Of a stretch of 32,380 nt of DNA, positions 1 through 7,961 are shown in pieces. Below the pieces are notes generated by a model. The model worked only from the letters and a program-made list of their open reading frames with translations, searched no databases and was not told the origin of the DNA. The stretch is from the NCBI GenBank assembly GCA_030834045.1, contig JAURFZ010000002.1, forward strand, positions 1 through 32,380, given 5' to 3'. Both the position numbers and the translations under genes were made by a program. Within the stretch, counting starts at the first letter, position 1, and the number at the start of each line of letters is the position of its first letter. This DNA comes from Burkholderiales bacterium (lineage in GTDB: Bacteria; Pseudomonadota; Gammaproteobacteria; Burkholderiales; Burkholderiaceae_A).

Positions 1-1629
1 CTTCGCTGCAGCCTTATAAGGCTCGGGCTCAATGGCAAGGTCGATGCAGGAAGGTCCGTTGAAGGCAAAGGCCTTTCGCAGCGCCGACTCGAGGTCAGCT
101 GGCGTTTGCACACGCTCCCCCCATCCCCCAAGTGCCAGGCAGGCCTGCGCATAGTTGGCATCGGAGAGTTCGCAGGCAAAGGTTCGATCTTCACCATACT
201 TACGAATCTGAATTTGGTACTCCGCATTCCAACGCCGGTCATTGCCAACGATGGTTACGATGCGCTGACCCGCTCGTGCTGCCGTTTCAAACTCAGCCAG
301 GTGAAAGCCCACCGTGCCATCGCCCATGATGACCAGAACATGGCTGTCGGGGTCTGCCGCCAAGGCGCCCATGCCGTAGGACAGCCCCCCACCGATGGTT
401 CCCGACACCCCGTTAATAATACGTCGGTGGGCCCTCAAGCCTGCCTGGGCCCATTGGCCAAACTCGCCTCCGTCGACCACCAGCGTCAGGCTTGCGGCCA
501 GGCCATTAATTACGTTTTGTATGGCCTTTAAAAACTCGGCATGGGCTGAGCCTGTGGGAGGGTCAACGGGACTAAGCGCCTGGCTCGAAATAACCTGGGG
601 TGCATAGGCCTGCTTGGTTTTCTCGAGTAACCCGGCAATGCATCGACGCGGCGCCATGCGAAGTGTGTTGGCTGCCTGCTTTGGCAGGTTTGTCTGAAAG
701 CGCTCGATGGTAAGGGCGTCGTTATCCACCATTAACCACTGCGGCCCATTGGGTTGAGTTGAATCAAACGTTCCAAACTGCATCGAAAAATCAACGGGCT
801 TACCAATCACGACAACAAGATCTGCCTCCCCAAGCTTTTTGGCAAGCCCTGGCCAATGAGGGTCTGCAATACCCCTTGGGCTCTCCATAAAAAAGCAGTC
901 CACACCCAGTGCTTTTTGAAGAACGTTTGTTAGTCCTGGGTAACGCGCCTGATTGAAAAAGGGTCCTAGAAGCACAACAGGTGACGTGGCAGCCTGAAGC
1001 CGTTGAACCAGATGGTCCAGCAGGGTGTGCTCATGGGCCTGCAGCTCATGGGCTGGCAGGGCCGTCTCATAACCCGTCGTCACCCGATCCGAGGCGAACA
1101 ACGAAAGCGCCTGGGCTTGAAGCGGCTGCTCCAAGACATCAGCTGCAAGGGCAATATGAACAGGCCCCGTATTGCCTTGTGCATAGAAATCAAATGCCTG
1201 ATGGAGGGCTGCAAAAAGCTGCTCAGATGATTTTGGCCGGACCGAGTAGGCGGTGACCGGCGCCGAACTTAGGCACTGGTTTAATTCCTGGAAGGCGCCC
1301 TTGCCATCCTGACCCACACCCGAGTCTCCAGTGAGAAGAATAAGGTTGGACTGATTAAGTCGAGCCGCAAACAAGGCGCCCAGGCTGTTTAAAAAACCTG
1401 AGCCCGCGGTCACCATCGCAATGCCCGGTCGGCCTGCAATTTGCGAATAGCCATCGGCCATAAAAACCGCAGCGCCCTCATGACGACAATGCAGAATCGC
1501 AAGGCCTTCGGCAAGGCAGCCGTCGTAGACCGGCATGATCTGGTTTCCCGACAAGGAAAAAATGGTGTCTATACCTTGAGCTTTAATAAGACGAGCCAAG
1601 CCATGGGCTACGGTTACTTGTGTTGACAT
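1..1629 (-). CDS. ThDP-dependent acetolactate synthase-like enzyme, 3' end cut by window
   Basis: Thiamine-diphosphate enzyme of the three-domain acetolactate synthase/benzoylformate decarboxylase type; 543 codons are visible and the end lies beyond position 1. The ATG at 1629 lies 3 nt after the tctA stop. The PYR domain carries the cofactor-activating Glu (E51, in HEGAAVFMADGY). A central TPP_M-like domain spans roughly residues 190-340. The PP domain has the ThDP/Mg motif starting GDGT at 436 and ending ND at 463-464. An ALS-like chain of about 550 residues is normal for the family, so little is missing. The substrate is not readable from sequence. As last gene of an operon with two sulfolactate-dehydrogenase-like enzymes, it is a candidate 2-oxoacid (perhaps sulfopyruvate) decarboxylase. 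It does not have the short ComD/ComE two-subunit form known for that reaction. The family call is firm; the substrate is inference. Confidence 0.85.
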   Translation of the reverse strand, partial: MSTQVTVAHGLARLIKAQGIDTIFSLSGNQIMPVYDGCLAEGLAILHCRHEGAAVFMADGYSQIAGRPGIAMVTAGSGFLNSLGALFAARLNQSNLILLTGDSGVGQDGKGAFQELNQCLSSAPVTAYSVRPKSSEQLFAALHQAFDFYAQGNTGPVHIALAADVLEQPLQAQALSLFASDRVTTGYETALPAHELQAHEHTLLDHLVQRLQAATSPVVLLGPFFNQARYPGLTNVLQKALGVDCFFMESPRGIADPHWPGLAKKLGEADLVVVIGKPVDFSMQFGTFDSTQPNGPQWLMVDNDALTIERFQTNLPKQAANTLRMAPRRCIAGLLEKTKQAYAPQVISSQALSPVDPPTGSAHAEFLKAIQNVINGLAASLTLVVDGGEFGQWAQAGLRAHRRIINGVSGTIGGGLSYGMGALAADPDSHVLVIMGDGTVGFHLAEFETAARAGQRIVTIVGNDRRWNAEYQIQIRKYGEDRTFACELSDANYAQACLALGGWGERVQTPADLESALRKAFAFNGPSCIDLAIEPEPYKAAAK

Positions 1630-1632
1630 GAC

Positions 1633-3126
1633 TTAACCCTTACGCAAAAGACTGGCGATACGACCCCAGGCACCGGTTAGCGCCAAAAGCGTAAGAATGG
1701 TTGCAATCCAGAAGAACCAGGTAATGGGGCTTCTTAAAAGAATGGACATCTCCCCGCCCGACATCAACATGGCCTGACGGAAGTTGTCCTCAAAAAGAGG
1801 CCCAAGAATAAAGGCAATAACAAACGGGGCCGGCGGCACGTTGAACCTGTACATGGCAAAGCCAAGCCCCCCCATTAAGAACATCACGGCCACATCAAAG
1901 ACCGAGTTGTTCACGGCATACCCCCCGTAAACGCAGAGCACCAAGACCGATGGCATAAGAATGGTCTTAGGCACATGGGCGATGTACTTGAAAATTTTGA
2001 TGGCCCCCGCGCCAATAACCAGAAGAAAAACAGAGCTTAATAAAAGCCCAGCAAACAAGGTGTAAATAATGTCAGTGTTCTGAAAGAACATGATGGGGCC
2101 TGGCGTAAGCCCGTGAATCATGAAGGCGCCAATAATAATGGCGGTAATAACATCGCCCGGAATACCAAGGGCAAGCAAGGGAATAAGCGTTGCACCGGCC
2201 ACACCATTGTTGCCGGCCTCTGCCGCCGCCACTCCCTCGAGCTCACCTTTTCCAAAGTTGGCCTTGTTCGGTGAGGTGCGACGTGCCTCGCTGTAAGCCA
2301 GGAAAGCTGAGGGTGCTGCGCCAATGCCCGGCACTGCCCCAAGAAACACACCAATTGCACTTCCCCGGAAAATAGACTTAAAGCATCTGCGGTATTCGGC
2401 AAAGGTAATACCCTGCCCCGAAAGGCTTCGCGTTCGTCCAACCGAAATGTCTTTCTTAAGCACAAAGGCCAGAATTTCCGGAATGGCAAAAAGGCCGATG
2501 AGCACGGGAATAAAGTTCAAGCCACTCATGAGGTTGGCATTGCCAAAGGTGAGACGGTCGGTTCCATAAACCAGGTCAAGGCCAATGGTGGCAAAGAGCA
2601 AACCCAGAATCGCCGAGACTACGCCTTTACTTAGGCTGTCACCCGAGACGCCTGCAATGATAGTGAGCGAGAAAAAGATAAGCGTGAAAAATTCAGGGGG
2701 GCCAAACTTTAAGGCAAACGAGGCAAGCCATGCCGCAAAGAAAATGAGTGCAAGGTTTGAAATTAAGTCGGCCGTGCACGAGGCCCAGAGCGCCATGCTG
2801 AGGGCTTTGCTTGCCTGACCTTTCTCGGCCATAGGGTAGCCATCAAGCACGGTGGCGCTTGATGCAGGTGTACCCGGTGTCTTAATTAAAATAGCAGGGA
2901 TGGAGCCGCCAAAAATGCCGCCCTTATAGACCCCAAGAAGTAACAAAATGCCTGTGATGGGTGTTAGAGAAAAGGTGAAGGGCAGGGTAAGAGCCACCGC
3001 CATGGCAGCAGACATTCCCGGAATGGCCCCGGCAATGACACCAACCGTAAGACCTACGATAAGCGCAAGAACATTCTCAATGGCTGCAAGGTTGCCAATG
3101 CTGGCCAGGATGGCATCAAGGGTCAT
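1633..3126 (-). CDS. Tripartite tricarboxylate transporter large permease, TctA family
   Basis: A 497-residue, very hydrophobic integral membrane protein, full length for TctA. Family-typical stretches include the N-terminal glycine-rich GAIPGMSAAMAVALTLPFTF, then GGSIPAILIKTPGTPAS, and the mirrored GAVPGIGAAPSAFLAY and LALGIPGD motifs of the repeated halves. The start ATG overlaps the flavoprotein stop by 4 nt (ATGA), so the two are translationally coupled. TctA works with a small membrane subunit (TctB) and a periplasmic binding protein (TctC). Neither is beside it in this window, so partners must lie elsewhere or beyond the left edge. TTT systems carry di- and tricarboxylates, and one (slcHFG) is linked to sulfolactate uptake in Chromohalobacter. 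A carboxylate or sulfonate-carboxylate substrate for this operon is inferred. Confidence 0.93.
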   Translation of the reverse strand: MTLDAILASIGNLAAIENVLALIVGLTVGVIAGAIPGMSAAMAVALTLPFTFSLTPITGILLLLGVYKGGIFGGSIPAILIKTPGTPASSATVLDGYPMAEKGQASKALSMALWASCTADLISNLALIFFAAWLASFALKFGPPEFFTLIFFSLTIIAGVSGDSLSKGVVSAILGLLFATIGLDLVYGTDRLTFGNANLMSGLNFIPVLIGLFAIPEILAFVLKKDISVGRTRSLSGQGITFAEYRRCFKSIFRGSAIGVFLGAVPGIGAAPSAFLAYSEARRTSPNKANFGKGELEGVAAAEAGNNGVAGATLIPLLALGIPGDVITAIIIGAFMIHGLTPGPIMFFQNTDIIYTLFAGLLLSSVFLLVIGAGAIKIFKYIAHVPKTILMPSVLVLCVYGGYAVNNSVFDVAVMFLMGGLGFAMYRFNVPPAPFVIAFILGPLFEDNFRQAMLMSGGEMSILLRSPITWFFWIATILTLLALTGAWGRIASLLRKG

Positions 3127-4934
3127 GAGGTCACCGGCGCATGGTCGTGTTGCAACTGGGTAGCCAGGTTTTCCTCAAGGCCTTGCAAATTCTCGTCTGC
3201 ATCCAAAAGGGTCTCTCCTGGTCTCACGCGGTTGAAGCGCACTGGCCGGTTGGTGACCTCAACAGGTGAGCGACCCGTAGACGACTGCTGAACGCAGGTG
3301 TAGGTGGAGGCCATGAGATCACCGGCATCAGGAAAGTCCTCACGGTAGTGCGCCCCGCGGGAATTTTCACGGGCCTGCGCGGCTGTGACAATTACCTGGC
3401 TCATGGCCACCAGATTCTCAAGGTTCAAATGGTCGTGCCAGGCCATAAGAAAGGCTCGGTCTGCATCGGGTACAGCGACGTGATTGAGTTGCTCGGCAAG
3501 CTCTTTGAGTTTGATCTCGGCTCGACCTAGGCTTTGGCGGCTTCGCAGAATACCGGCGTCCTCCCACATAAGGTCGTAAAGCGACTCGCGAATATTTGAG
3601 AGCTGCTCGCGGCCTTGGCGCCCAATGGGACGGTTGTGATGCTCGATGGACTCTTCAACCGACGACCAAAGGGGCTCTTTGTAATGCCGCTGCTGGCGGG
3701 CAAACTGGGCCATGGCGTCGCCCGCAATGCCGCCGTAGACTGTGGAATTGGCGACACCATTGCCCCCCAGACGGTTCGCCCCATGCACACCGCCCGTGTC
3801 TTCGCCTGCCGCGAAAAGCCCCTGCATCTCGGTACTGCAGTCGGCCTTGAAAATAAGACCCCCCATCAGGTAGTGGGCCGTGGGGACCACTTCCACTTTG
3901 CCTGCTGCAAGGTCAAAGCCGCAGTCTGCACAGCGCTCAACCATGCCTTTGAACTGCTTTCGCACCTTCTCAGGGCCAAGGTGCGACATGGCAATGTAGA
4001 CACCACCATGCGGCGTCACTCGGCCCTCACGCATCTCGGTGAAAATAGCACGCGAGACGACATCACGGGTTGCACGCTCGAGCTTTGCGTCGTAGTGCTG
4101 CATAAAACGCTCGTCTTGGCCATTGAGCAACCAGCCTCCCGCGCCGCGAAGACCTTCTTCAATGACGGTTCCAGTAATACGCGTCTGACTTCCTGCAAGC
4201 AGACCTGTCGGGTGGAACTGAACCATCTCCATGTCTCGAAGCGTAAGACCTGCACGCAATGCCATTGCAAGTCCATCGCAGCTTTTATCGCCGGAGGGCG
4301 TATGGTATTTGTACATAGTCGGCCCACCACCGGTTGCAAGCAGAACAGCCTTTGCCAGCACGAGTCGATAGGCGCCGGTGCGCACATCAATCATTAGCAC
4401 ACCAGCTAGACCAGAGCCGTCGTCTGCGGGGATGAGTTCAATGGCGCGGTGCTCTTCCAGGCGCTGAATATTGCGCGCCCAGACCTGCTCGGCAAGACGG
4501 CTAATAATTTCAATGCCTGTCAGGTCACCCTTATGAACCGTGCGGTCAAAGCTCTGTCCAGCAAAGGCCTTCTGATGCATGGTGCCGTCGGGGTTGCGGT
4601 CGAAGAAACAGCCCAGTTCGTTTTCTAACTCATGAATACGTTCAACCGCTTTTTCGCAGAGTGTCCAGGCAAGGTCTTGGTCGGGCAGCCACTTGCCGCC
4701 CTCAATGGTGTCCATAAAGTGACGTGTTACTGAATCACCCTCGGCTAAGGCTACGTTAAAGCCGCCCTGAACCATACGAGTGCAGCCTGACTTCCCAAGC
4801 AAGCCCTTGACAGCCACCGTAATGGAAAGCTCGGGAGCGGCCTGATGGGCATGCAGGGCGGCAAAGAGGCCTGCCCCGCCCGAGCCCAAAATGAGAACAT
4901 CCGTTTTTAAGGTTTCGATGGTTTTCGCTTGCAT
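3123..4934 (-). CDS. Succinate dehydrogenase/fumarate reductase-type flavoprotein subunit, divergent active site
   Basis: A 603-residue FAD protein of the SdhA/FrdA/NadB superfamily. The Rossmann motif is GSGGAG at about 17-22. Catalytic-site residues align with E. coli SdhA: H241 (FHPTG), R290 (RDVV), H354 (HYLMGG) and R388 (GANRLGGN). Two differences stand out. The His that covalently binds FAD in SdhA/FrdA is replaced by C51 (SGCTRMVQGG). The substrate-binding TEG.RGEGG motif reads EEGLRGAGG (259-267), with Thr changed to Glu. The enzyme should therefore hold FAD non-covalently and may act on something other than succinate. It is separated from its Fe-S and anchor subunits by two fumarase genes, an odd order, and is coupled to tctA. 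It is inferred to couple substrate oxidation to quinone with the three subunit genes upstream; fumarate-reductase-like operation in reverse is possible. Confidence 0.9.
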   Translation of the reverse strand: MQAKTIETLKTDVLILGSGGAGLFAALHAHQAAPELSITVAVKGLLGKSGCTRMVQGGFNVALAEGDSVTRHFMDTIEGGKWLPDQDLAWTLCEKAVERIHELENELGCFFDRNPDGTMHQKAFAGQSFDRTVHKGDLTGIEIISRLAEQVWARNIQRLEEHRAIELIPADDGSGLAGVLMIDVRTGAYRLVLAKAVLLATGGGPTMYKYHTPSGDKSCDGLAMALRAGLTLRDMEMVQFHPTGLLAGSQTRITGTVIEEGLRGAGGWLLNGQDERFMQHYDAKLERATRDVVSRAIFTEMREGRVTPHGGVYIAMSHLGPEKVRKQFKGMVERCADCGFDLAAGKVEVVPTAHYLMGGLIFKADCSTEMQGLFAAGEDTGGVHGANRLGGNGVANSTVYGGIAGDAMAQFARQQRHYKEPLWSSVEESIEHHNRPIGRQGREQLSNIRESLYDLMWEDAGILRSRQSLGRAEIKLKELAEQLNHVAVPDADRAFLMAWHDHLNLENLVAMSQVIVTAAQARENSRGAHYREDFPDAGDLMASTYTCVQQSSTGRSPVEVTNRPVRFNRVRPGETLLDADENLQGLEENLATQLQHDHAPVTS

Positions 4935-4990
4935 GGTTTTGGCTTAGCCCCTGTGATGAACGGATGGTCTTTAGGTTGTCGACTGCGGCT

Positions 4991-5602
4991 CTAACTTGGG
5001 ATGCCCATCTGAGCAAGAACCTTGGCACGCTGGGCCTGGGCATTTTCTGTCACAACGGAGTAAAGGCTTTGTCCGTGGCTGTCCATTGCAACAAGCAAAG
5101 GCCCGAACCCTTTTACACGAAATTTCCAAAGCGACTCCGGGTTAAGGTCGTCAAGGTCCACGTCTTCAATCTGCTCCACCCAGGTTGTCTCAAGGGCTGC
5201 GGTGCCGCCCACAATGGCAAGGTAGACCCCACCGATTGCCTGAAAGGCATTGAGCGAAACAGGGCCAAGCCCACCTTTACCCACGACTATGCGCACACCG
5301 CACTGCTGCATGAGAGGCTGGGTGAAACGCTCCATTCGCATGCTTGTGGTTGTGCCAATGCATATGGGCTGATAACCCGCCGGATGGTCGCTGGAGGGCT
5401 CCACCTTCTTCACATTGGGTGCGGTGTGAATGACGGCATGGCCATGGAGATCGAACCGAGTTTTGCGCTGACGATCAAACATATGAATTTGCGTAGCATC
5501 GCGAATGCCATAAAGCGTACCGTGCAGGCTGACCGTGTCGTTTACCTTAAGGGCTCGTATTGCCTCTTCCGTGACAGGGGTCTGGAGATCGTGATGAGCC
5601 AT
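4991..5602 (-). CDS. Class I fumarase/tartrate dehydratase beta subunit
   Basis: A 203-residue C-terminal (swivel) half of an iron-sulfur hydro-lyase, encoded separately as in two-subunit class I fumarases and L-tartrate dehydratase. Recognisable stretches are GTLYGIRDATQIHMF near the N-terminus, the substrate-binding TTTSMRM, VGKGGLG, and VYLAIVGGTAALE. The ATG at 5602 is preferred over the upstream start at 5668 because it falls 2 nt after the alpha-subunit stop and begins with the family-typical N-terminus. The enzyme would add water to a 2-enoate made by the SDH-like complex, or dehydrate a hydroxyacid. Fumarate, mesaconate and tartrate are known family substrates. Which one applies here cannot be read from the sequence. 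Confidence 0.9.
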   Translation of the reverse strand: MAHHDLQTPVTEEAIRALKVNDTVSLHGTLYGIRDATQIHMFDRQRKTRFDLHGHAVIHTAPNVKKVEPSSDHPAGYQPICIGTTTSMRMERFTQPLMQQCGVRIVVGKGGLGPVSLNAFQAIGGVYLAIVGGTAALETTWVEQIEDVDLDDLNPESLWKFRVKGFGPLLVAMDSHGQSLYSVVTENAQAQRAKVLAQMGIPS

Positions 5603-5604
5603 GG

Positions 5605-6483
5605 CTAGAATCCGTAAAGAAGTCCGTTGGAGGAAAACTCGGCGCTGGCGCGTCGTGCCGAGTGACATTGCATGTTTACAGCCACGGGGTTCATGGTGAT
5701 GTGTGTTGCCGCCATCTCAATATGCACTGCAAAACTTGTTGAATCGCCACCAAGCCCTTGGGGGCCAACACCTAAGGCATTCACCGCCTTGGTTAGTTCC
5801 TTTTCCAGATCTGCACCTTCGGGGTCTGCACAGACTGAGCCCAAAGGTCGGGTGGCAGCCTCTTTTGCAAGATGAATGCAAAGGTCCGAGGTCCCTCCTA
5901 CGCCGACACCCACGATGGTGGGAGGGCAGGTCTTGCCACCGGCCTCAAGCACGCAGTCAACAACAAAGGTTTTAACCGCAGCAATGCCTTCTGCTGGGGT
6001 TGCCATTTTGAGCCAAGAATTGTTCTCTGAGCCACTGCCCTTGGGAATCATTTCAAGGCGTACCCAGCCTGGGCGATCGACAAAGGAAATGTTCACAACA
6101 GGAACCCGGTGCCCACAGGAGGTATGGTTGTTTTTGCGCGTGATGGGGTGCACCACCGAGGAGCGAATGGGATGCTCCACCGTAGCCCGACTGCAGCCTT
6201 GTTCAATGGCCTTAATAAGCTGCGCGCCATTGAAGTCCACCTGGGTTCCAACCATGAGGTTGTAAATTGGAATTCCTGTGTCCTGACACAAGAGATTATT
6301 GTTGTCTTCTGCCACCGAGATATTTTTAATCATGGTCCCCAAAATAGACTGGGCGGTGGTGTTGGTCTCTTTTGATGCCAAGGTTTGAAAACCCTGCTTG
6401 ATATCATCTGGAAGAATTTTTAGGGCCCGAATATAAAGTTCGCGGGCAGCCTCCTGAACCTGTGCTGTATCGAGCGTAAACAT
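5605..6483 (-). CDS. Class I fumarase/tartrate dehydratase alpha subunit ([4Fe-4S] hydro-lyase)
   Basis: A 292-residue catalytic Fe-S subunit. Three cysteines expected to hold the [4Fe-4S] cluster are present in LCQDTG, KTCPP and MQCHSARR. The family stretches GSGSENNSWLKM and GVGVGGT are also present. The ATG at 6483 is chosen because AAAGGAG lies about 9 nt upstream; the longer reading needs a TTG start. The loop after VHPITRKN reads NHTSCGHRVP, where many class I fumarases have a TGDNTP-like sequence, so the substrate pocket may differ. It lies 14 nt after the second SDH anchor and 2 nt before the beta subunit. A fumarase sandwiched inside an SDH-like gene set implies sequential desaturation and hydration of one substrate. 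Confidence 0.9.
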   Translation of the reverse strand: MFTLDTAQVQEAARELYIRALKILPDDIKQGFQTLASKETNTTAQSILGTMIKNISVAEDNNNLLCQDTGIPIYNLMVGTQVDFNGAQLIKAIEQGCSRATVEHPIRSSVVHPITRKNNHTSCGHRVPVVNISFVDRPGWVRLEMIPKGSGSENNSWLKMATPAEGIAAVKTFVVDCVLEAGGKTCPPTIVGVGVGGTSDLCIHLAKEAATRPLGSVCADPEGADLEKELTKAVNALGVGPQGLGGDSTSFAVHIEMAATHITMNPVAVNMQCHSARRASAEFSSNGLLYGF

Positions 6484-6497
6484 AAGACCCAACTCCT

Positions 6498-6872
6498 TTA
6501 CAAGACCGACAAGGACAACAAGAAAACAAGCGTGGCTGTACCGGCGAAAATAAACGATAAGCCTGCGAAGAATTTGTGTCTTTTCATATTCGCCGCATGT
6601 TCAATGTAAAGAATACGCAGCCCAAGACCAAGATGAAGGGCAAGGCTAAAGACCAGGCCAAGCTCGGCGAGTTTGACAAAAGGCATGTCGGTCCAACCAA
6701 TGACTTTTTGCAAGGCGTCTTCGCCAGACAATGCTGAGCCCAGGGCCAAGAAATGCAAGGGAAGAAAGGCGGCAAGCGCCAGACCTGAAATGCGATGACC
6801 AAGAAAAGCCCAATAGCCCGAAGTGCGGCGATTACGCGAATCGTTGTTAAGACCCATCGATAAACTTGCCAT
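6498..6872 (-). CDS. Succinate dehydrogenase cytochrome b-type membrane anchor subunit (SdhC-like)
   Basis: A 124-residue protein with three hydrophobic segments. The N-terminal SGYWAFLGHRISGLALAAFL resembles the quinone-site/helix I region of SdhC (HRxSG). Further His residues in LPLHFLAL and LALHLGLGLR could ligate haem. The ATG at 6872 is preferred; the open frame extends to 6974 but that part overlaps the preceding anchor gene and lacks an SdhC-like sequence. AAAGGA lies upstream of this ATG. It would anchor the flavoprotein/Fe-S dimer to the cytoplasmic membrane and pass electrons to quinone. Anchor subunits are poorly conserved, so the call rests on operon position plus the HRISG motif. 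Confidence 0.78.
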   Translation of the reverse strand: MASLSMGLNNDSRNRRTSGYWAFLGHRISGLALAAFLPLHFLALGSALSGEDALQKVIGWTDMPFVKLAELGLVFSLALHLGLGLRILYIEHAANMKRHKFFAGLSFIFAGTATLVFLLSLSVL

Positions 6873-6900
6873 GACGCTTGACGTTCCTTTTAAAAAAGCG

Positions 6901-7248
6901 CTACGCGAGAAACACAGCCCAGGCCGCTCGAAGCCCAAAGGTAAGAAGAACAAAACCAGCAAACAGACTGGCAAGGTTGACCCTGGATGTCGGCCAGCCT
7001 GTCAGCTCGCGGAGAATGTTGCGTAATCCAATGGGAACATGAAGGGTCACCATAAGGACAAAGGCAAGGTAGAAGGCCAGCCAGGCAGCGTTGTCACGGG
7101 TGCGGGCAAGGATTTCTGCGGCGGTCAGCCCGCCCTGAACGGCAAGAATCATGGTGATTAAATGCACCACCAGGCAGACAGCCAAGACCATTGCCGAGAG
7201 CCGCTGAAGGCGAAAAAGCCTGCGTTCGAGCGTAGATGTTCCAGGCAT
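6901..7248 (-). CDS. Succinate dehydrogenase-type membrane anchor subunit
   Basis: A small 115-residue protein with three predicted membrane helices (about 17-38, 55-76 and 92-114). It has a His in the first helix (VVHLITM) and one in the second (VTLHVPIGLRNIL) that could ligate haem or sit at a quinone site. The start ATG overlaps the Fe-S subunit stop as TGATG; a GTG one codon earlier is also possible. Sequence alone is weak, but its place between the SDH-like Fe-S gene and the HRISG-containing anchor supports the second anchor of a two-anchor SDH/fumarate reductase-type complex. Confidence 0.72.
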   Translation of the reverse strand: MPGTSTLERRLFRLQRLSAMVLAVCLVVHLITMILAVQGGLTAAEILARTRDNAAWLAFYLAFVLMVTLHVPIGLRNILRELTGWPTSRVNLASLFAGFVLLTFGLRAAWAVFLA

Positions 7249-7961
7249 CACCGCACCATTCTTTTAAGACCAGCAATGCTTGCTGTTGGCGAGAGCTGCT
7301 TGGGGCAGAGCTCGGTGCAGCTGGTGTGGGTATGACAGGCAAGGCAGCCCGCGTCGTTGCCCACTGCCTCAAGCCTGTCTTCTTTGCCAGTGTCACGAAC
7401 ATCGTTCATAAGGGTCCATGCACGATTCAATGCCGCAGGGCCTAGGTAGTCGGGACGCCAGCTTACGACATCGCAGCTTGAGTAACAGACACCACAGCCA
7501 ATGCATTCAATGGCAAGGTCAACGGCCTGCCTTTGTTTGGACTCTGGCTCCACGCGAGCGAATTCATCATGCCGCGTGGTGTCACCCTGGAACTGGCCCT
7601 TGGCCTTGGCCCATTTGTCAAAAAAGGGCGCCATATCGGTGACAAGGTCTTTCACAACCGGCAGGTTTCGCAGAGGCGCAATTTCAATCTCTCCGTCTTG
7701 GGCGACCTTGTCGACATGGGTTCGGCAGGTCCATCGTGCCTGACCATTCACCACCATGGCACAAGACCCACAGACCCCTACCCGACAGGCAAAACGATAA
7801 GAAAGGCTGGGGTCAATCTCTCGCTGAATATAAGTAACGATATCAAGCACGGTCTGGCTTGGCTGACGGGGAACCTCGTAGGCCTGATACTCGCCCTGCT
7901 CCTTGCCGCGCCAGACGCGAACCTTGACAACCGATGCCTCTGTTGCAATGGCCTGGGTCAT
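7248..7961 (-). CDS. Succinate dehydrogenase/fumarate reductase iron-sulfur subunit
   Basis: A 237-residue SdhB/FrdB-type electron-transfer subunit of normal length. The N-terminal ferredoxin domain has a plant-type [2Fe-2S] set (FACRVGVCGSCAM followed by a Cys in RWTC). The C-terminal domain has CIGCGVCYSSC for [4Fe-4S] and CHTHTSCTELCPK for the [3Fe-4S]-type cluster. It links the FAD subunit (gene at 3123-4934) to the membrane anchors that follow. Its ATG overlaps the preceding hydroxyacid dehydrogenase stop by 4 nt. That overlap ties this complex to the sulfolactate-dehydrogenase-like genes in one transcript, which is not seen for housekeeping sdh operons. Confidence 0.93.
   Translation of the reverse strand: MTQAIATEASVVKVRVWRGKEQGEYQAYEVPRQPSQTVLDIVTYIQREIDPSLSYRFACRVGVCGSCAMVVNGQARWTCRTHVDKVAQDGEIEIAPLRNLPVVKDLVTDMAPFFDKWAKAKGQFQGDTTRHDEFARVEPESKQRQAVDLAIECIGCGVCYSSCDVVSWRPDYLGPAALNRAWTLMNDVRDTGKEDRLEAVGNDAGCLACHTHTSCTELCPKQLSPTASIAGLKRMVR

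Noticed and set aside
3615-4397. A 260-codon plus-strand open frame opposite the flavoprotein gene
   Set aside because: It lies wholly antisense to a gene with clear catalytic motifs, and its translation is rich in Cys/His/Arg without any domain pattern.
4964-5608. A 214-codon plus-strand open frame opposite the fumarase beta gene
   Set aside because: It is the antisense shadow of a recognisable fumarase subunit and has no family features.
3123-7961. Housekeeping succinate dehydrogenase and fumarase of the TCA cycle
   Set aside because: The missing FAD-linking His, altered substrate motif, interrupted gene order and fusion to sulfolactate-dehydrogenase-like genes do not fit.
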